Part shown: positions 43,527-51,249 of the stretch, piece by piece
How positions within the stretch are numbered: position 1 is the stretch's first letter
Layout of the letters: each line of letters opens with the position of its first letter
Origin: PALSA-505 sp036501145
GTDB lineage: Bacteria > Actinomycetota > Actinomycetes > Streptosporangiales > Streptosporangiaceae
Reading direction: 5' to 3'
Length of the DNA: 64,000 nucleotides
NCBI GenBank assembly: GCA_036501145.1
Contig: DASYAV010000179.1
Location: 1-64,000, forward strand
Translations under genes and position numbers: made by a program
The notes under the pieces: model-generated
Seen by the model: the letters and a program-made list of their open reading frames with translations, nothing else
Databases searched by the model: none
Told to the model about the DNA's origin: nothing

Positions 43527-43585
43527 GATCCGACAGGATCAATCCGATCGCCGCTATGCTCTCCGTCTTCGAAGGAGACGTCATC

Positions 43586-44293
43586 GTGAGGAGCTTCGAT
43601 CCGGGCCCCGAGGGATCGCCTCCCGATCGCCGCGGCCGCCGTCGCGGCGAGGGGCGCCGTCGCGGAGACGGGTTCGGCGGCGGCCGCGGAGACAGGCGCG
43701 AGCACCGCCACGTGCACGGCGGCTTCGCTCGCGACTTCGGTTTCGACCCCACCGGCAGCCCCCGCGACCGGCGCCGCGGACGCGGCCGGGCCGGACGCGG
43801 CGACGTGCGCGCGGCGATCATCTCGCTGCTGGGCGAGGAGCCGCGCAACGGCTACCAGATCATCCAGGAGATCAATGAGCGCACCGGCGGCCTGTGGCGG
43901 GTGAGCTCCGGCTCTGTCTACCCCACGTTCTCCCAGCTGGAGGACGAGGGGCTGATCGAGCCCACTGACGGCAGCGGCCGCAAGCTGTTCGCGCTGACCC
44001 AGGCGGGCCGCGAGCACGCCGAGCAGAACGCCGGGCAGCTCGCGCGGCTCTGGGAGGCCGGCGCCGAGGACGCTCGCTCTGGCGAGTTCCTGCAGTACCG
44101 CGAGCTGATGGGCCAGCTGGCCGCCGCGACCCGGCAGGTATACGAGGTCGGCACCCAGGCGCAGCGCGAGGAGGCCAAGCAGGTGCTCACCCACGCCCGC
44201 CGGTCGCTGTACAAGCTGCTGGCCGCCGACGCGGCCGAGGACGCCGCCGAGCCGGCCCGCCACCCGGAGCACGGCCACGGCGACAGCGGCTGA
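43586..44293 (+). CDS. PadR family transcriptional regulator with Arg/Gly-rich N-terminal tail
   Basis: 235 aa from GTG 43586, chosen because GAAGGAG lies 8 nt upstream. The first ~70 residues are disordered and extremely Arg/Gly/Asp-rich (RRGRRRGEGRRRGDGFGG and similar). The PadR winged helix follows: DVRAAIISLLGEEPRNGYQIIQEI, SSGSVYPTFSQLEDEGLI and FALTQAG, then a long C-terminal helix. The basic tail could bind DNA nonspecifically. It is followed after 1 nt by a DtxR-like gene, so both are co-transcribed. Confidence 0.9.
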   Translation: MRSFDPGPEGSPPDRRGRRRGEGRRRGDGFGGGRGDRREHRHVHGGFARDFGFDPTGSPRDRRRGRGRAGRGDVRAAIISLLGEEPRNGYQIIQEINERTGGLWRVSSGSVYPTFSQLEDEGLIEPTDGSGRKLFALTQAGREHAEQNAGQLARLWEAGAEDARSGEFLQYRELMGQLAAATRQVYEVGTQAQREEAKQVLTHARRSLYKLLAADAAEDAAEPARHPEHGHGDSG

Positions 44294-44294
44294 T

Positions 44295-44690
44295 ATGCCC
44301 GCGCGCGCAGTCGAGGAATACCTCCGCACGATCCAAGCCCTGGACGACGACGGCGTCGAGGTCATCCAGGCTCGCATAGCTGAGCGGCTGGGCAAGAAGG
44401 CGCCGTCGGTGTCGCAGATGGTCGACCGCCTCACGGCCGACGGCTACGTGCGGCGCTCCGGGCGGCTCATCCAGCTCACCGACTGGGGGCGGCAGGTCGC
44501 GGCCGAGGTCATCTGGAAGCACCGCCTCGCCAGCCGGCTGCTGGTGGACGTCCTGGGCATGCCTGACGAGCTGGCACGAGAAGAAGCAGGCCGGTGGGAG
44601 TACGTGATGTCTGATGACGTGGCAACCCGGATCGCCACCCTTCTGGCCGATCCCGCCGATCCCGCCGGCCACGCCCCGCTGCAAGTCTGA
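44295..44690 (+). CDS. DtxR/MntR-like metalloregulator with altered metal ligands
   Basis: 131 aa. N-terminal winged helix: AVEEYLRTIQALDDDGVEVI, then RIAERLGKKAPSVSQMVDRLTADGYV; dimerisation part: WKHRLASRLLVDVLGM and EEAGRWEYVMSDDVATRI. The fold is clearly DtxR-type without the SH3 domain. The primary-site motif C-R-W-E-H of DtxR reads G-R-W-E-Y here, so both the Cys and the His ligand are replaced. It may use a different site or be metal-independent. The stop at 44690 lies 2 nt before the target duplication of the mobile element. Confidence 0.82.
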   Translation: MPARAVEEYLRTIQALDDDGVEVIQARIAERLGKKAPSVSQMVDRLTADGYVRRSGRLIQLTDWGRQVAAEVIWKHRLASRLLVDVLGMPDELAREEAGRWEYVMSDDVATRIATLLADPADPAGHAPLQV

Positions 44691-44692
44691 GC

Positions 44693-44702
44693 AGGCCACT
44701 CC
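44693..44702 (+). repeat. Target site duplication, left copy (AGGCCACTCC)
   Basis: AGGCCACTCC immediately precedes the left terminal inverted repeat; an identical 10-mer at 49819-49828 immediately follows the right one. Ten base pairs is within the 9-12 bp range of IS4-family target duplications. Confidence 0.88.
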
Positions 44703-44715
44703 CAATGCCGTTTAG
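44703..44715 (+). repeat. Left terminal inverted repeat of the cargo IS
   Basis: CAATGCCGTTTAG, exact reverse complement of 49806-49818; weaker similarity extends about 12 bp inward (shared G-C, T-G and T-C positions). Confidence 0.88.
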
Positions 44716-44776
44716 TTCCGCATGGTCGGCAAGTGCCGGCAGGTGAGCTTGTGATCGTTGTGGTCTCGGTGGTGTT

Positions 44777-46585
44777 TCACGCAGAGTGAAGGGGCATGCC
44801 GGGGTGCCGGGCTGTCGCTCCGGATAGCGGCCGGTTCCACGGGCTGGCGAGTGCTGCGGGGTCCGGGGGCTGGCAGGTGCTGATCTGGGCTGGCGCGGTG
44901 CGGGTGGCCAGGCGCGGGCCGCCGGGCGGGCAGCCGGGGCGGGCCTTGGTCTTGCGGTCGCGGTGCCGGTGCCGGTCGACCTGGACGCGGCGGCGGGCCA
45001 GGCCGGCCAGGGTGGTGTCCCGGTTCGCCTCGGTGAGGGCGGTGGGCAGGCTGGCGGTGGCCGTGCCGGACTGGACGGAGGTGATGACGGCCCGGCGGGC
45101 GGCGGTGAAGGAGATCTCGCGGGGGTGCACCGGCTGCCCTGCGCGGCGTCCCCGGCGGGCGGGGGCGGCGATGGCTGCGGCGGCGCGGGCTGTGGCTCTG
45201 GCCAGCTCGACGGCGGTCACCCAGGCGGCGTGTTCCTGGCGGATCAGGGCTGGTGAGCCGGAGCGGAGCATCGGCCCGGTGGACGGCCCGGCGCCGCTGA
45301 TGGCGGACTTGGCCTCTTTCAGGCAGGTTTCCGAGCCGATCCACCGCCAGTGATAGGCCTGCGCGAGCACGGCAGCGGGGTAGGCGGCATGGTCATGCAG
45401 GTCGGTGATCAGGCAGAACAGCTCGCGGCCGGCCTGGTCGGCCACGGTGACGGTGTACTCGATGACCCGGACGGTCAGCGTGATGCCGCTGCCGGAGATC
45501 TGTGCCAGGTAGGACCCGCCGGGCAGGAAGTCCCCGGCCCGGCACAGCGTGATGCCGTCTTTGACCCGGATCAGCACGTGGGTGCCGGTGGCCAGCATGG
45601 CCTTGATCCGGGGCACGCCGGGATAGTTGCGGTCCATGGCCCACAGCCGCCAGGGGGTGAATACCTGCCGGTGGTCCTTGAGCGCCTTGTCCAGCAGCAC
45701 CTGCTCGGCCTCGCCCTTGTCCCGGGGGCCGCCGGCGCCGGCCGGGCCGGTCACCACGCCCAGGGTGGCGCGGGTGGAGGCGGCGGAGATCCGCAGCTCG
45801 CGCAGCTGCGGGTACGGGGAGGAGTCATCGGCGGTGCCCGCCGACCCGAATGCCTTGCGGTTGGCCGGGCTGTCCGGCATGCGGATCAGCGACCCGTCGA
45901 TCGAGCCCACCTCCAGGTCCTCCACGGTGACGGCGCGGTAGTCGTGGCTGCGGTGCTCGCTGTCGACGCCGGCCAGGGCCATGTCCCGCAGCCGCTCCAG
46001 CGGCGCCGGGCCGAGCGCCTCCCGCCAGGTGCAGGCCACCGCCGCGGTCGGCACCTGGAAGGGCCGCTGCCACGGCACCAGGACCAGGTCGCCGAACAGG
46101 GCCACAAGAACCTCGGCGTAACCGGCGTCCGGGGCCAGGGTCATCAGCAGCGTGAACCGGATCGCCAGCGCCGGGCTCATCGCCCGCCGAGCCGCCCCCT
46201 TCACCCTGCCGCCCAGCGTGACGGCCTGGGCGATCTGGTCAATCACGCCTGGCATCCCGCACAGCTCATCCAGCCTGGACTCGGCCACGCCCAGCCGGGT
46301 ATGCTCAGCAGGGTGCCCGGCCGCCTGGACCCGCCCGTCGCGGCGCACCACCGCGGGTGCCACCGCCACCGGCTTCAGCCAGACCACCAGGTCCCCGGAC
46401 CGGATCCGGCCCACCGCGGCGGCTGTCAGCGCCGTCCTGCCGTCCCTGCCCAGCCCCTCCCGCGCGGGAGAGACCAGGTCAGCCACCCTGACCGCGACCA
46501 TGCCCGCCTGCCCGAGCAGGCCCACGGCGGCATCCTCCGCGCAGCACAAGGTGACATCCGGCGACGTGGCAGAGTAGAAGGACAT
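44777..46585 (-). CDS. IS4-family DDE transposase
   Basis: 602 aa. DDE triad context: SIDGSLIRMPDSPANRKAFG (first D), LWAMDRNYPG (second D) and the IS4 Y-R-E-K signature in YHWRWIGSETCLKEAKS (Y-x2-R-x5-E-x5-K type). The ~110 residues before HTRLGVAESRLDELCGM are not typical of IS4 proteins and may be an extension; an internal start is possible. The catalytic motifs are intact, so the element may still be active. It lies just inside the left inverted repeat and is the only transposase in the window. Confidence 0.9.
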   Translation of the reverse strand: MSFYSATSPDVTLCCAEDAAVGLLGQAGMVAVRVADLVSPAREGLGRDGRTALTAAAVGRIRSGDLVVWLKPVAVAPAVVRRDGRVQAAGHPAEHTRLGVAESRLDELCGMPGVIDQIAQAVTLGGRVKGAARRAMSPALAIRFTLLMTLAPDAGYAEVLVALFGDLVLVPWQRPFQVPTAAVACTWREALGPAPLERLRDMALAGVDSEHRSHDYRAVTVEDLEVGSIDGSLIRMPDSPANRKAFGSAGTADDSSPYPQLRELRISAASTRATLGVVTGPAGAGGPRDKGEAEQVLLDKALKDHRQVFTPWRLWAMDRNYPGVPRIKAMLATGTHVLIRVKDGITLCRAGDFLPGGSYLAQISGSGITLTVRVIEYTVTVADQAGRELFCLITDLHDHAAYPAAVLAQAYHWRWIGSETCLKEAKSAISGAGPSTGPMLRSGSPALIRQEHAAWVTAVELARATARAAAAIAAPARRGRRAGQPVHPREISFTAARRAVITSVQSGTATASLPTALTEANRDTTLAGLARRRVQVDRHRHRDRKTKARPGCPPGGPRLATRTAPAQISTCQPPDPAALASPWNRPLSGATARHPGMPLHSA

Positions 46586-46772
46586 CAGGGCTCCCGGGCA
46601 GAAAGGGTTGCAGACACTGAGCGTTTTTCATCCTCTGATCTCGCGGGCCTGGAGGACGTGGATGGCCTTGGTGAGTTGCTCGGCGCGCTAGGGGGAGCAG
46701 CGGCACAGGGGCGCGCCAGGTTTTAAGCTGGGCGTTCGCTCGCTCTCCGGGGCGCGGGGCCTGGCTGGGTGG

Positions 46773-47891
46773 TCAGCTGGCCGGTCCGGTGGCTGTTGCC
46801 GTGAGGCTGGGCCGGCCGGGGCGGTATGGTGCCAGCCGGTCATCAAGCTCGCCTGTGCGGATCTCGGTGGCGAGCAGCCGGCCTAGCAGGGGGGCGAGGG
46901 TGGCGCCGTGGTGGCCGACGAGTTCGTAGTAGGCGCCGGTTGCCGCCACTGCCCCGACGGATGGGTAGGTGTCGGCTGGCATCGGGCGACACCCTACCCG
47001 GGCGTCCGCCAGTTCGGCAGCAGCGAGTGGCGGCACGACGGCGACGGCAAGGCCGATCAGGTCGCGGATGAGCCGGTCGCCGGTGTGCCTGGTCGTGTCC
47101 AGCCGGGCGTCGATGCGCCGGCTGTGCAGCAGCACCCGGCCGGTGCCGTCAGGTCGGATCTCGACCGGTCCGGCGTGCATCGCCCGCCGGACCGGCACTG
47201 TTGGTGTCGCCAGCCGGGCGACCAGCCCGGAGCTGGGTGCCAGCGGCAGTTCCCGGCCGGCGAGCGACGCGACGTGCCCGCTCCACGGCCCGGCGGCATT
47301 GACTACGGCGTCGACGCGCAGCTCCGCGCCGCTGCTGAGCCGCAGCGCGCGGACGCGATCACCGGAAAGGGATATGCCGGTCACGTACTCCGCGATCCGG
47401 TGCGGCACGACCGCGACGAGTTGGGCCGCGAGCGCAGGCGCATCGATCCACGCCTCCCGCGGGAAGTACACGACCCGGCTTACCTGGCGCGGGATGACAA
47501 GCCCTGGTTCCAGCCGCGCCGTCACCTCGGCAGGGTCCCACTCCTCGGCCTGGTAACCCCGCTCCCGCAACTGGCGGGCGTGTTCGAGCAGCGCGCCCCC
47601 GTCCTGCGGCGAGGCGGGGTCCGCCCAGCGCAGGTGCCCAGTCCGGTGCAGCCACCCGCCGCCCAGCGAACCCGCGAGCACGTCGTGCTCCTCGACCGCG
47701 CGAGCACACAACTCGAAGTAGCGGCGGTCGTTGATCTCTGGCGTACTGGCGTTAACACAGGCGAAGCTGGCACCCGAGGTCGCCTGGCCTGGCTGCTGAG
47801 GGTCGATGACCGTCACGTCGACCCCAGCACGGGCGAGGTGGTAGGCGACCGAGGCGCCCATCAGGCCGGCGCCGATCACCGCGACATGCAT
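46773..47891 (-). CDS. FAD-dependent oxidoreductase (DAO/amine oxidase fold), passenger gene
   Basis: 372 aa from ATG 47891 (GAGAGG upstream). Rossmann motif VAVIGAGLMGASVAYHLARAGVDVTVID (GxGxxG, residues 8-13), FAD-contact GASFACVNAS, the substrate-domain beta sheet, and the C-terminal GAYYELVGHHGATLAPLLGRLLA FAD motif. DAO proteins oxidise C-N bonds of amines or amino acids. Next to a phosphonatase-like hydrolase it may act on an aminophosphonate or a related amine; that is inference from context. Divergent from the RpiR gene within the mobile element. Confidence 0.85.
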   Translation of the reverse strand: MHVAVIGAGLMGASVAYHLARAGVDVTVIDPQQPGQATSGASFACVNASTPEINDRRYFELCARAVEEHDVLAGSLGGGWLHRTGHLRWADPASPQDGGALLEHARQLRERGYQAEEWDPAEVTARLEPGLVIPRQVSRVVYFPREAWIDAPALAAQLVAVVPHRIAEYVTGISLSGDRVRALRLSSGAELRVDAVVNAAGPWSGHVASLAGRELPLAPSSGLVARLATPTVPVRRAMHAGPVEIRPDGTGRVLLHSRRIDARLDTTRHTGDRLIRDLIGLAVAVVPPLAAAELADARVGCRPMPADTYPSVGAVAATGAYYELVGHHGATLAPLLGRLLATEIRTGELDDRLAPYRPGRPSLTATATGPAS

Positions 47892-47914
47892 GTGGCGTCC
47901 TCTCATAGGCAGTC

Positions 47915-47960
47915 TAATTGCTGGCGACACTCATTCGCTGTATGTTAATTGATAGCGAAT
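47915..47960. promoter_or_regulatory. Candidate RpiR operators inside the mobile element
   Basis: In the 99-bp gap between the divergent FAD and RpiR genes, ATTCGCT (47933-47939) and AGCGAAT (47954-47960) form a perfect dyad, and TAATTGCTGGCGA (47915-47927) recurs as TAATTGATAGCGA (47946-47958), 31 bp or about three helical turns away. This suggests one regulator controlling both transcription directions. Confidence 0.55.
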
Positions 47961-47990
47961 TCCAGTCACAAGGAGGGAGGGCCGGCCGGC

Positions 47991-48860
47991 ATGTCTGCAG
48001 AGGTTCCGGTGCCCGATACCGGCGAGGTGGTATCGGCGATCACGGTGGCGCTGGCCGGGCTGGTCCCCAGTGACGCACGGGTGGCGCAAGTGATCCTGGG
48101 GGACCCGGGCCAGGTAATCCGCCTCTCCATCACCGAACTGGCCGAGCTCGCGGGAACGGCATCCTCAACGGTCGTGCACGCCTGCAAGGCTTTGGGCTAT
48201 CGCGGTTTCCAGGACCTGAAGCTGGCGCTGGCCAAAGATCTCGGCGGTGCCAAGGGCGTCCGGCACGCCGAGCTGCCGGACAACCCGGCCCCCGGCGACG
48301 TGCTGCGCAGCGTGCTGTCGAGGTCGGCGCAGACGCTGATGGCCGGCCTGAACACGGTGGACGATGCGGCGTTCGCCGCCGCGGTCAAGGCGCTCCGGTC
48401 GGCGCGCCGGATCCTGGTCGCCGGGTTCGGCACGTCTCGTGCGCCAGCTGAGGACATCGCCTACCGGCTCTCACTGATCGGCCGGGACGTGTCGGCGCCG
48501 GGTGACGTGCTCGCCCTGCACCACGCCGCCCGGCGGCTGAGACCCGGTGACGTCCTGCTCGCGGTCAGCTACACCGGCGGAACCCGGGAAACCGTCGAGA
48601 CCGCCGATCTCGCGCTGGAGCGCGGCGCAACGGTGATCGCGCTGACCAGCCACCGCAAGTCGCTGCTGACCGAGCGGGCGACCTTGTCACTGGTCGCCGG
48701 CGCACCCGAAGGCGGGTTCCGGCTCGAGGCGATGACCAGCCGGCTCGCGCACCTGGCGCTAGCCGACGCGCTCTACGTGGCGGTCGCCTATGCCGACCCC
48801 GAGGTCGCAGCCAGCGCGCTGGACGACGCGGCCGCCGTCACCGCGATCCACAGCTTCTGA
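47991..48860 (+). CDS. MurR/RpiR-like transcriptional regulator (HTH + SIS), passenger gene
   Basis: 289 aa from ATG 47991, with AAGGAGGGAGG 12 nt upstream. The HTH is ITELAELAGTASSTVVHACKALGYRGFQDLKLAL (residues 43-77), the RpiR N-terminal domain; the SIS sugar-isomerase-like domain has RRILVAGFGTSRAPAEDIAYRL, DVLLAVSYTGGTRETVETADLA and VIALTSHRKS. SIS domains usually sense phosphosugars or similar phosphorylated ligands. It probably regulates itself, the FAD gene and the HAD gene 29 nt downstream. Confidence 0.9.
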   Translation: MSAEVPVPDTGEVVSAITVALAGLVPSDARVAQVILGDPGQVIRLSITELAELAGTASSTVVHACKALGYRGFQDLKLALAKDLGGAKGVRHAELPDNPAPGDVLRSVLSRSAQTLMAGLNTVDDAAFAAAVKALRSARRILVAGFGTSRAPAEDIAYRLSLIGRDVSAPGDVLALHHAARRLRPGDVLLAVSYTGGTRETVETADLALERGATVIALTSHRKSLLTERATLSLVAGAPEGGFRLEAMTSRLAHLALADALYVAVAYADPEVAASALDDAAAVTAIHSF

Positions 48861-48889
48861 CCGGTCCACTACTCCCTGAAGGGAGCCCG

Positions 48890-49588
48890 ATGACACACTG
48901 GCACTGGCAGCTCACGGTTCTTGACCTGGCCGGCACAACCATCCGCGACGGCGGACTGGTCGAGCAGGCCGTTGCGGCGGCCGTGGACGCCGTCGAGCCG
49001 GGCCGGACCGTGACCGCACAGGAGTTCACCGCCAGCCGTGGCCTGCCCAAGAGCGAACTGTTCGGCGCGCTGTTTGCCGGCCGCCCGGCCGACGCGGGCC
49101 GCGCGCTGGCCACATTCAACGACCACCTGCTGACGCTGGCCGCCACCGGCCGCGTGACCGAGGTCCCCGGCGCGGCTCAGGTCATCGCCGAACTCAAGGC
49201 GGCCGGCGCCGACGTGTACCTGATGAGCGGGTTCGCCGAGCCGGTGGCCGCCGCGCTGCTCACTCATCTGGGCTGGCAGGACGCCGTCGACGGCGTCCTC
49301 ACCCCCGGCGCCGCCGGCCGCGGACGGCCGTATCCCGACCTCATCCTGTCCGCAGCGGTGCGCGCGCAAGTCGATGATGTCCACCGGATCGCCGTCTGCG
49401 GCGACACCACCAACGACCTCATCGCCGCGTCCCGAGCCGGCGCGGGCGCCGCCGTCGGAGTGCTCACCGGCGCGCACGACCGGGCCCGGCTGAAGACCGC
49501 GCCGCACACGCACCTGCTGACGTCCATCCGCGAGCTGCCCACGGCACTGCAGCAGGCCGCACCGGCCACTGCCGGGACCCCGGAATGA
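48890..49588 (+). CDS. Phosphonatase-like HAD hydrolase (TIGR03351-like), passenger gene
   Basis: 232 aa. HAD motif 1 is LDLAGTTI (nucleophile Asp, A-G-T-T as in phosphonatase-like proteins), motif 2 Ser is in LMSGFAEP, motif 3 G-R-G-R-P-Y-P-D-L, motif 4 CGDTTNDLIAASRAGAG. The pattern DxAGTT with GRxxPD matches the TIGR03351 family, named for similarity to phosphonoacetaldehyde hydrolase; most members lack proof of that activity. Same strand as the RpiR gene, preceded by GAAGGGAGCCCG. Confidence 0.87.
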   Translation: MTHWHWQLTVLDLAGTTIRDGGLVEQAVAAAVDAVEPGRTVTAQEFTASRGLPKSELFGALFAGRPADAGRALATFNDHLLTLAATGRVTEVPGAAQVIAELKAAGADVYLMSGFAEPVAAALLTHLGWQDAVDGVLTPGAAGRGRPYPDLILSAAVRAQVDDVHRIAVCGDTTNDLIAASRAGAGAAVGVLTGAHDRARLKTAPHTHLLTSIRELPTALQQAAPATAGTPE

Positions 49589-49805
49589 GCCACGGCCAGT
49601 AAGCATCGCGGCACACCGTTCGCGAGCCCGCCCGGCGGCAGTCCCGTCGGCAACAAGGATGAAAACGTTCACTTCCTCTTCTACCGGGAGCCTCCCGCCC
49701 GCAGCGGCACATCAGGCCAGCGGCCGAACGCGATCACAAATCGTAACCGGCCCGCTCGCCCGGGACATGAAAGCCTGAGCAGCTCCCGCCGGTGATCACG
49801 CTCTT

Positions 49806-49818
49806 CTAAACGGCATTG
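49806..49818 (-). repeat. Right terminal inverted repeat of the cargo IS
   Basis: CTAAACGGCATTG, exact reverse complement of 44703-44715, directly followed by the right copy of the target duplication. Confidence 0.88.
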
Positions 49819-49828
49819 AGGCCACTCC
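49819..49828 (+). repeat. Target site duplication, right copy (AGGCCACTCC)
   Basis: Identical to 44693-44702. Removing the element and one copy restores a continuous spacer between the DtxR-like gene and the MFS gene. Confidence 0.88.
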
Positions 49829-49989
49829 GGACCGCGCCGGATAAGCACGCATGATCCGCTGCTAAATGCTAATCCGGGCTCTTATTCCCGCCTGAGCTGC
49901 GCTCGCAGAACAGCGTCAATGGCAGTTTTCTGATACTTACGGACGGATTTTCGGAAGCGGCTGGAAAGGCATTCGATCAAGATGGGGCT

Positions 49990-51249
49990 ATGACACAGAG
50001 GGCACCAATGAAAAACCCATCCAGCCAGCGCTCAACCGAAGCGCGGGGGGCACGTCGGGTGCTGATAGTAGCCGCGCTGGCCCTTACCGGTTTCGGGCTG
50101 CGGGCCGGCGTCACAAGCGTCGGTTCCGTCCTCGACAACATTGAGCACGGCCTGAATACCAACAGCACCGTCGTGGGTCTGCTAACCACACTGCCGGTCC
50201 TGTGCTTTGCGCTGGTGGGAGCGCGCGCAGCGTGGCTGGCGACCAAGGTGGGGCTGCACCGGGCACTGGTGCTCGCACTCGCCGTCTCGTTCCTCGGGTT
50301 CGCGAGCCGGGCTTTCGCGTCCGGTATCGGCGTTTTTCTCGCGCTCTCCGTGCTGACTCTGGCCGGTGCGGCGGTGGCCAATGTACTGCTCCCCTCGCTG
50401 GTCAAGCTGCATTTCCCGGATCGCATCGGGCCAATGACTGCCGTCTATGCCACCGCCCTCAGTATCGGGACCGCTATCTCGGCCGACCTGACTGTCCCGA
50501 TCGCGGACGCAGCCGGAAGCTGGCGTGTCGGTCTCGGAGTATGGGCCTTCTTGCCGGCTCTGGCGATCCTGCCCTGGCTATCAACGGTCCGCCGGGAATC
50601 GCGGCCTGTCCGCAAGACGCCGGCCGAGCCCCGTAAGCTCGGTAGCCAGGATCTCGTCCGCAGCCAGACCGTGTGGGTGCTGACGCTCTTCTTCGGAGCG
50701 CTGTCGGCGATTGCTTACATCGGTTTCGGCTGGATGGCGCACTTCATGAACGCTCACGGCATCCCTGAGGCGACCGCCGGTGCGATGGTCGCCCTTCTCA
50801 CCGGCGTCAGCATCCCAGGGGCCATGCTCATCCCGACCATCTCGCCGGCCAGGCACCGAACTGTGATCGCCTCGCTCATCGCATGCCTTGCGGCATCGTT
50901 CATAGGCCTTGGCGTCGCCCCGGCCGGCGGTGCCTGGGTTTGGATGGTGCTGTTCGGGGTGGGGACCGGCCTGTTCCCCCTCAGCCTGACGATGATCGGT
51001 ATGCGGGCGCGGACCCACGAAACCACCGCGGCAGCCTCCGCGTTCGTGCAGGCAATCGGATATCTTATCGCCGGTGCCGGACCGCTCCTTTTCGGAGTTC
51101 TTTACAGCGCGACCCACGGATGGTCCGCCCCGCTTTCACTGCTCTGGGTTGCCCTCGTCATCACTGCGATCACCGGCTGGCTTGCCGCCCGTCCGCGGTT
51201 CGTCGACGACGAGATCTCGCTGGTACGAAGCCGGAGTTTGCCCAATTAG
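49990..51249 (+). CDS. MFS transporter, CynX/NimT-like
   Basis: 419 aa (or 413 from Met7 at 50008, which follows AGAGGG). Twelve hydrophobic segments; the first is VLIVAALALTGFGLRAGVTSVGSVL, followed by the loop ARAAWLATKVGLHRAL, characteristic of the CynX/NimT family. E. coli NimT exports 2-nitroimidazole and is controlled by the AraC regulator NimR. Here the adjacent gene is also an AraC-type regulator with a cupin domain. The two 3' ends overlap by 114 bp on opposite strands. Confidence 0.87.
   Translation: MTQRAPMKNPSSQRSTEARGARRVLIVAALALTGFGLRAGVTSVGSVLDNIEHGLNTNSTVVGLLTTLPVLCFALVGARAAWLATKVGLHRALVLALAVSFLGFASRAFASGIGVFLALSVLTLAGAAVANVLLPSLVKLHFPDRIGPMTAVYATALSIGTAISADLTVPIADAAGSWRVGLGVWAFLPALAILPWLSTVRRESRPVRKTPAEPRKLGSQDLVRSQTVWVLTLFFGALSAIAYIGFGWMAHFMNAHGIPEATAGAMVALLTGVSIPGAMLIPTISPARHRTVIASLIACLAASFIGLGVAPAGGAWVWMVLFGVGTGLFPLSLTMIGMRARTHETTAAASAFVQAIGYLIAGAGPLLFGVLYSATHGWSAPLSLLWVALVITAITGWLAARPRFVDDEISLVRSRSLPN

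Larger units (their letters stand above)
44703..49818. mobile_element. Cargo-carrying IS4-family element (5,116 bp)
   Basis: The element is bounded by perfect 13-bp terminal inverted repeats, CAATGCCGTTTAG at 44703-44715 and CTAAACGGCATTG at 49806-49818, and by a perfect 10-bp target duplication. It contains the IS4-type transposase (44777-46585) with its C-terminus 62 bp from the left end, as in ordinary IS4 elements, plus about 3.2 kb holding an FAD oxidoreductase, an RpiR-like regulator and a phosphonatase-like hydrolase. No internal copy of the inverted repeat was found near the transposase start, so the outer ends are the functional ends. This fits a 'transporter IS' with passenger genes. 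Confidence 0.85.
49589..49989. other. Intergenic: element right end and upstream region of the MFS gene
   Basis: 49589-49805 (inside the element) shows no gene I can support. The right inverted repeat and target duplication occupy 49806-49828. 49829-49989 is AT-richer and should carry the promoter of the MFS gene; GATACTTACGGACGG is present but I see no clear -35/-10 pair. Confidence 0.5.

Noticed and set aside
48869..49672. Minus-strand frame opposite the phosphonatase-like gene
   Set aside because: HAD motifs on the plus strand are complete; the minus frame has none.
44703..49818. Composite transposon with two IS copies
   Set aside because: Only one transposase is present and the single pair of short inverted repeats bounds the whole segment.
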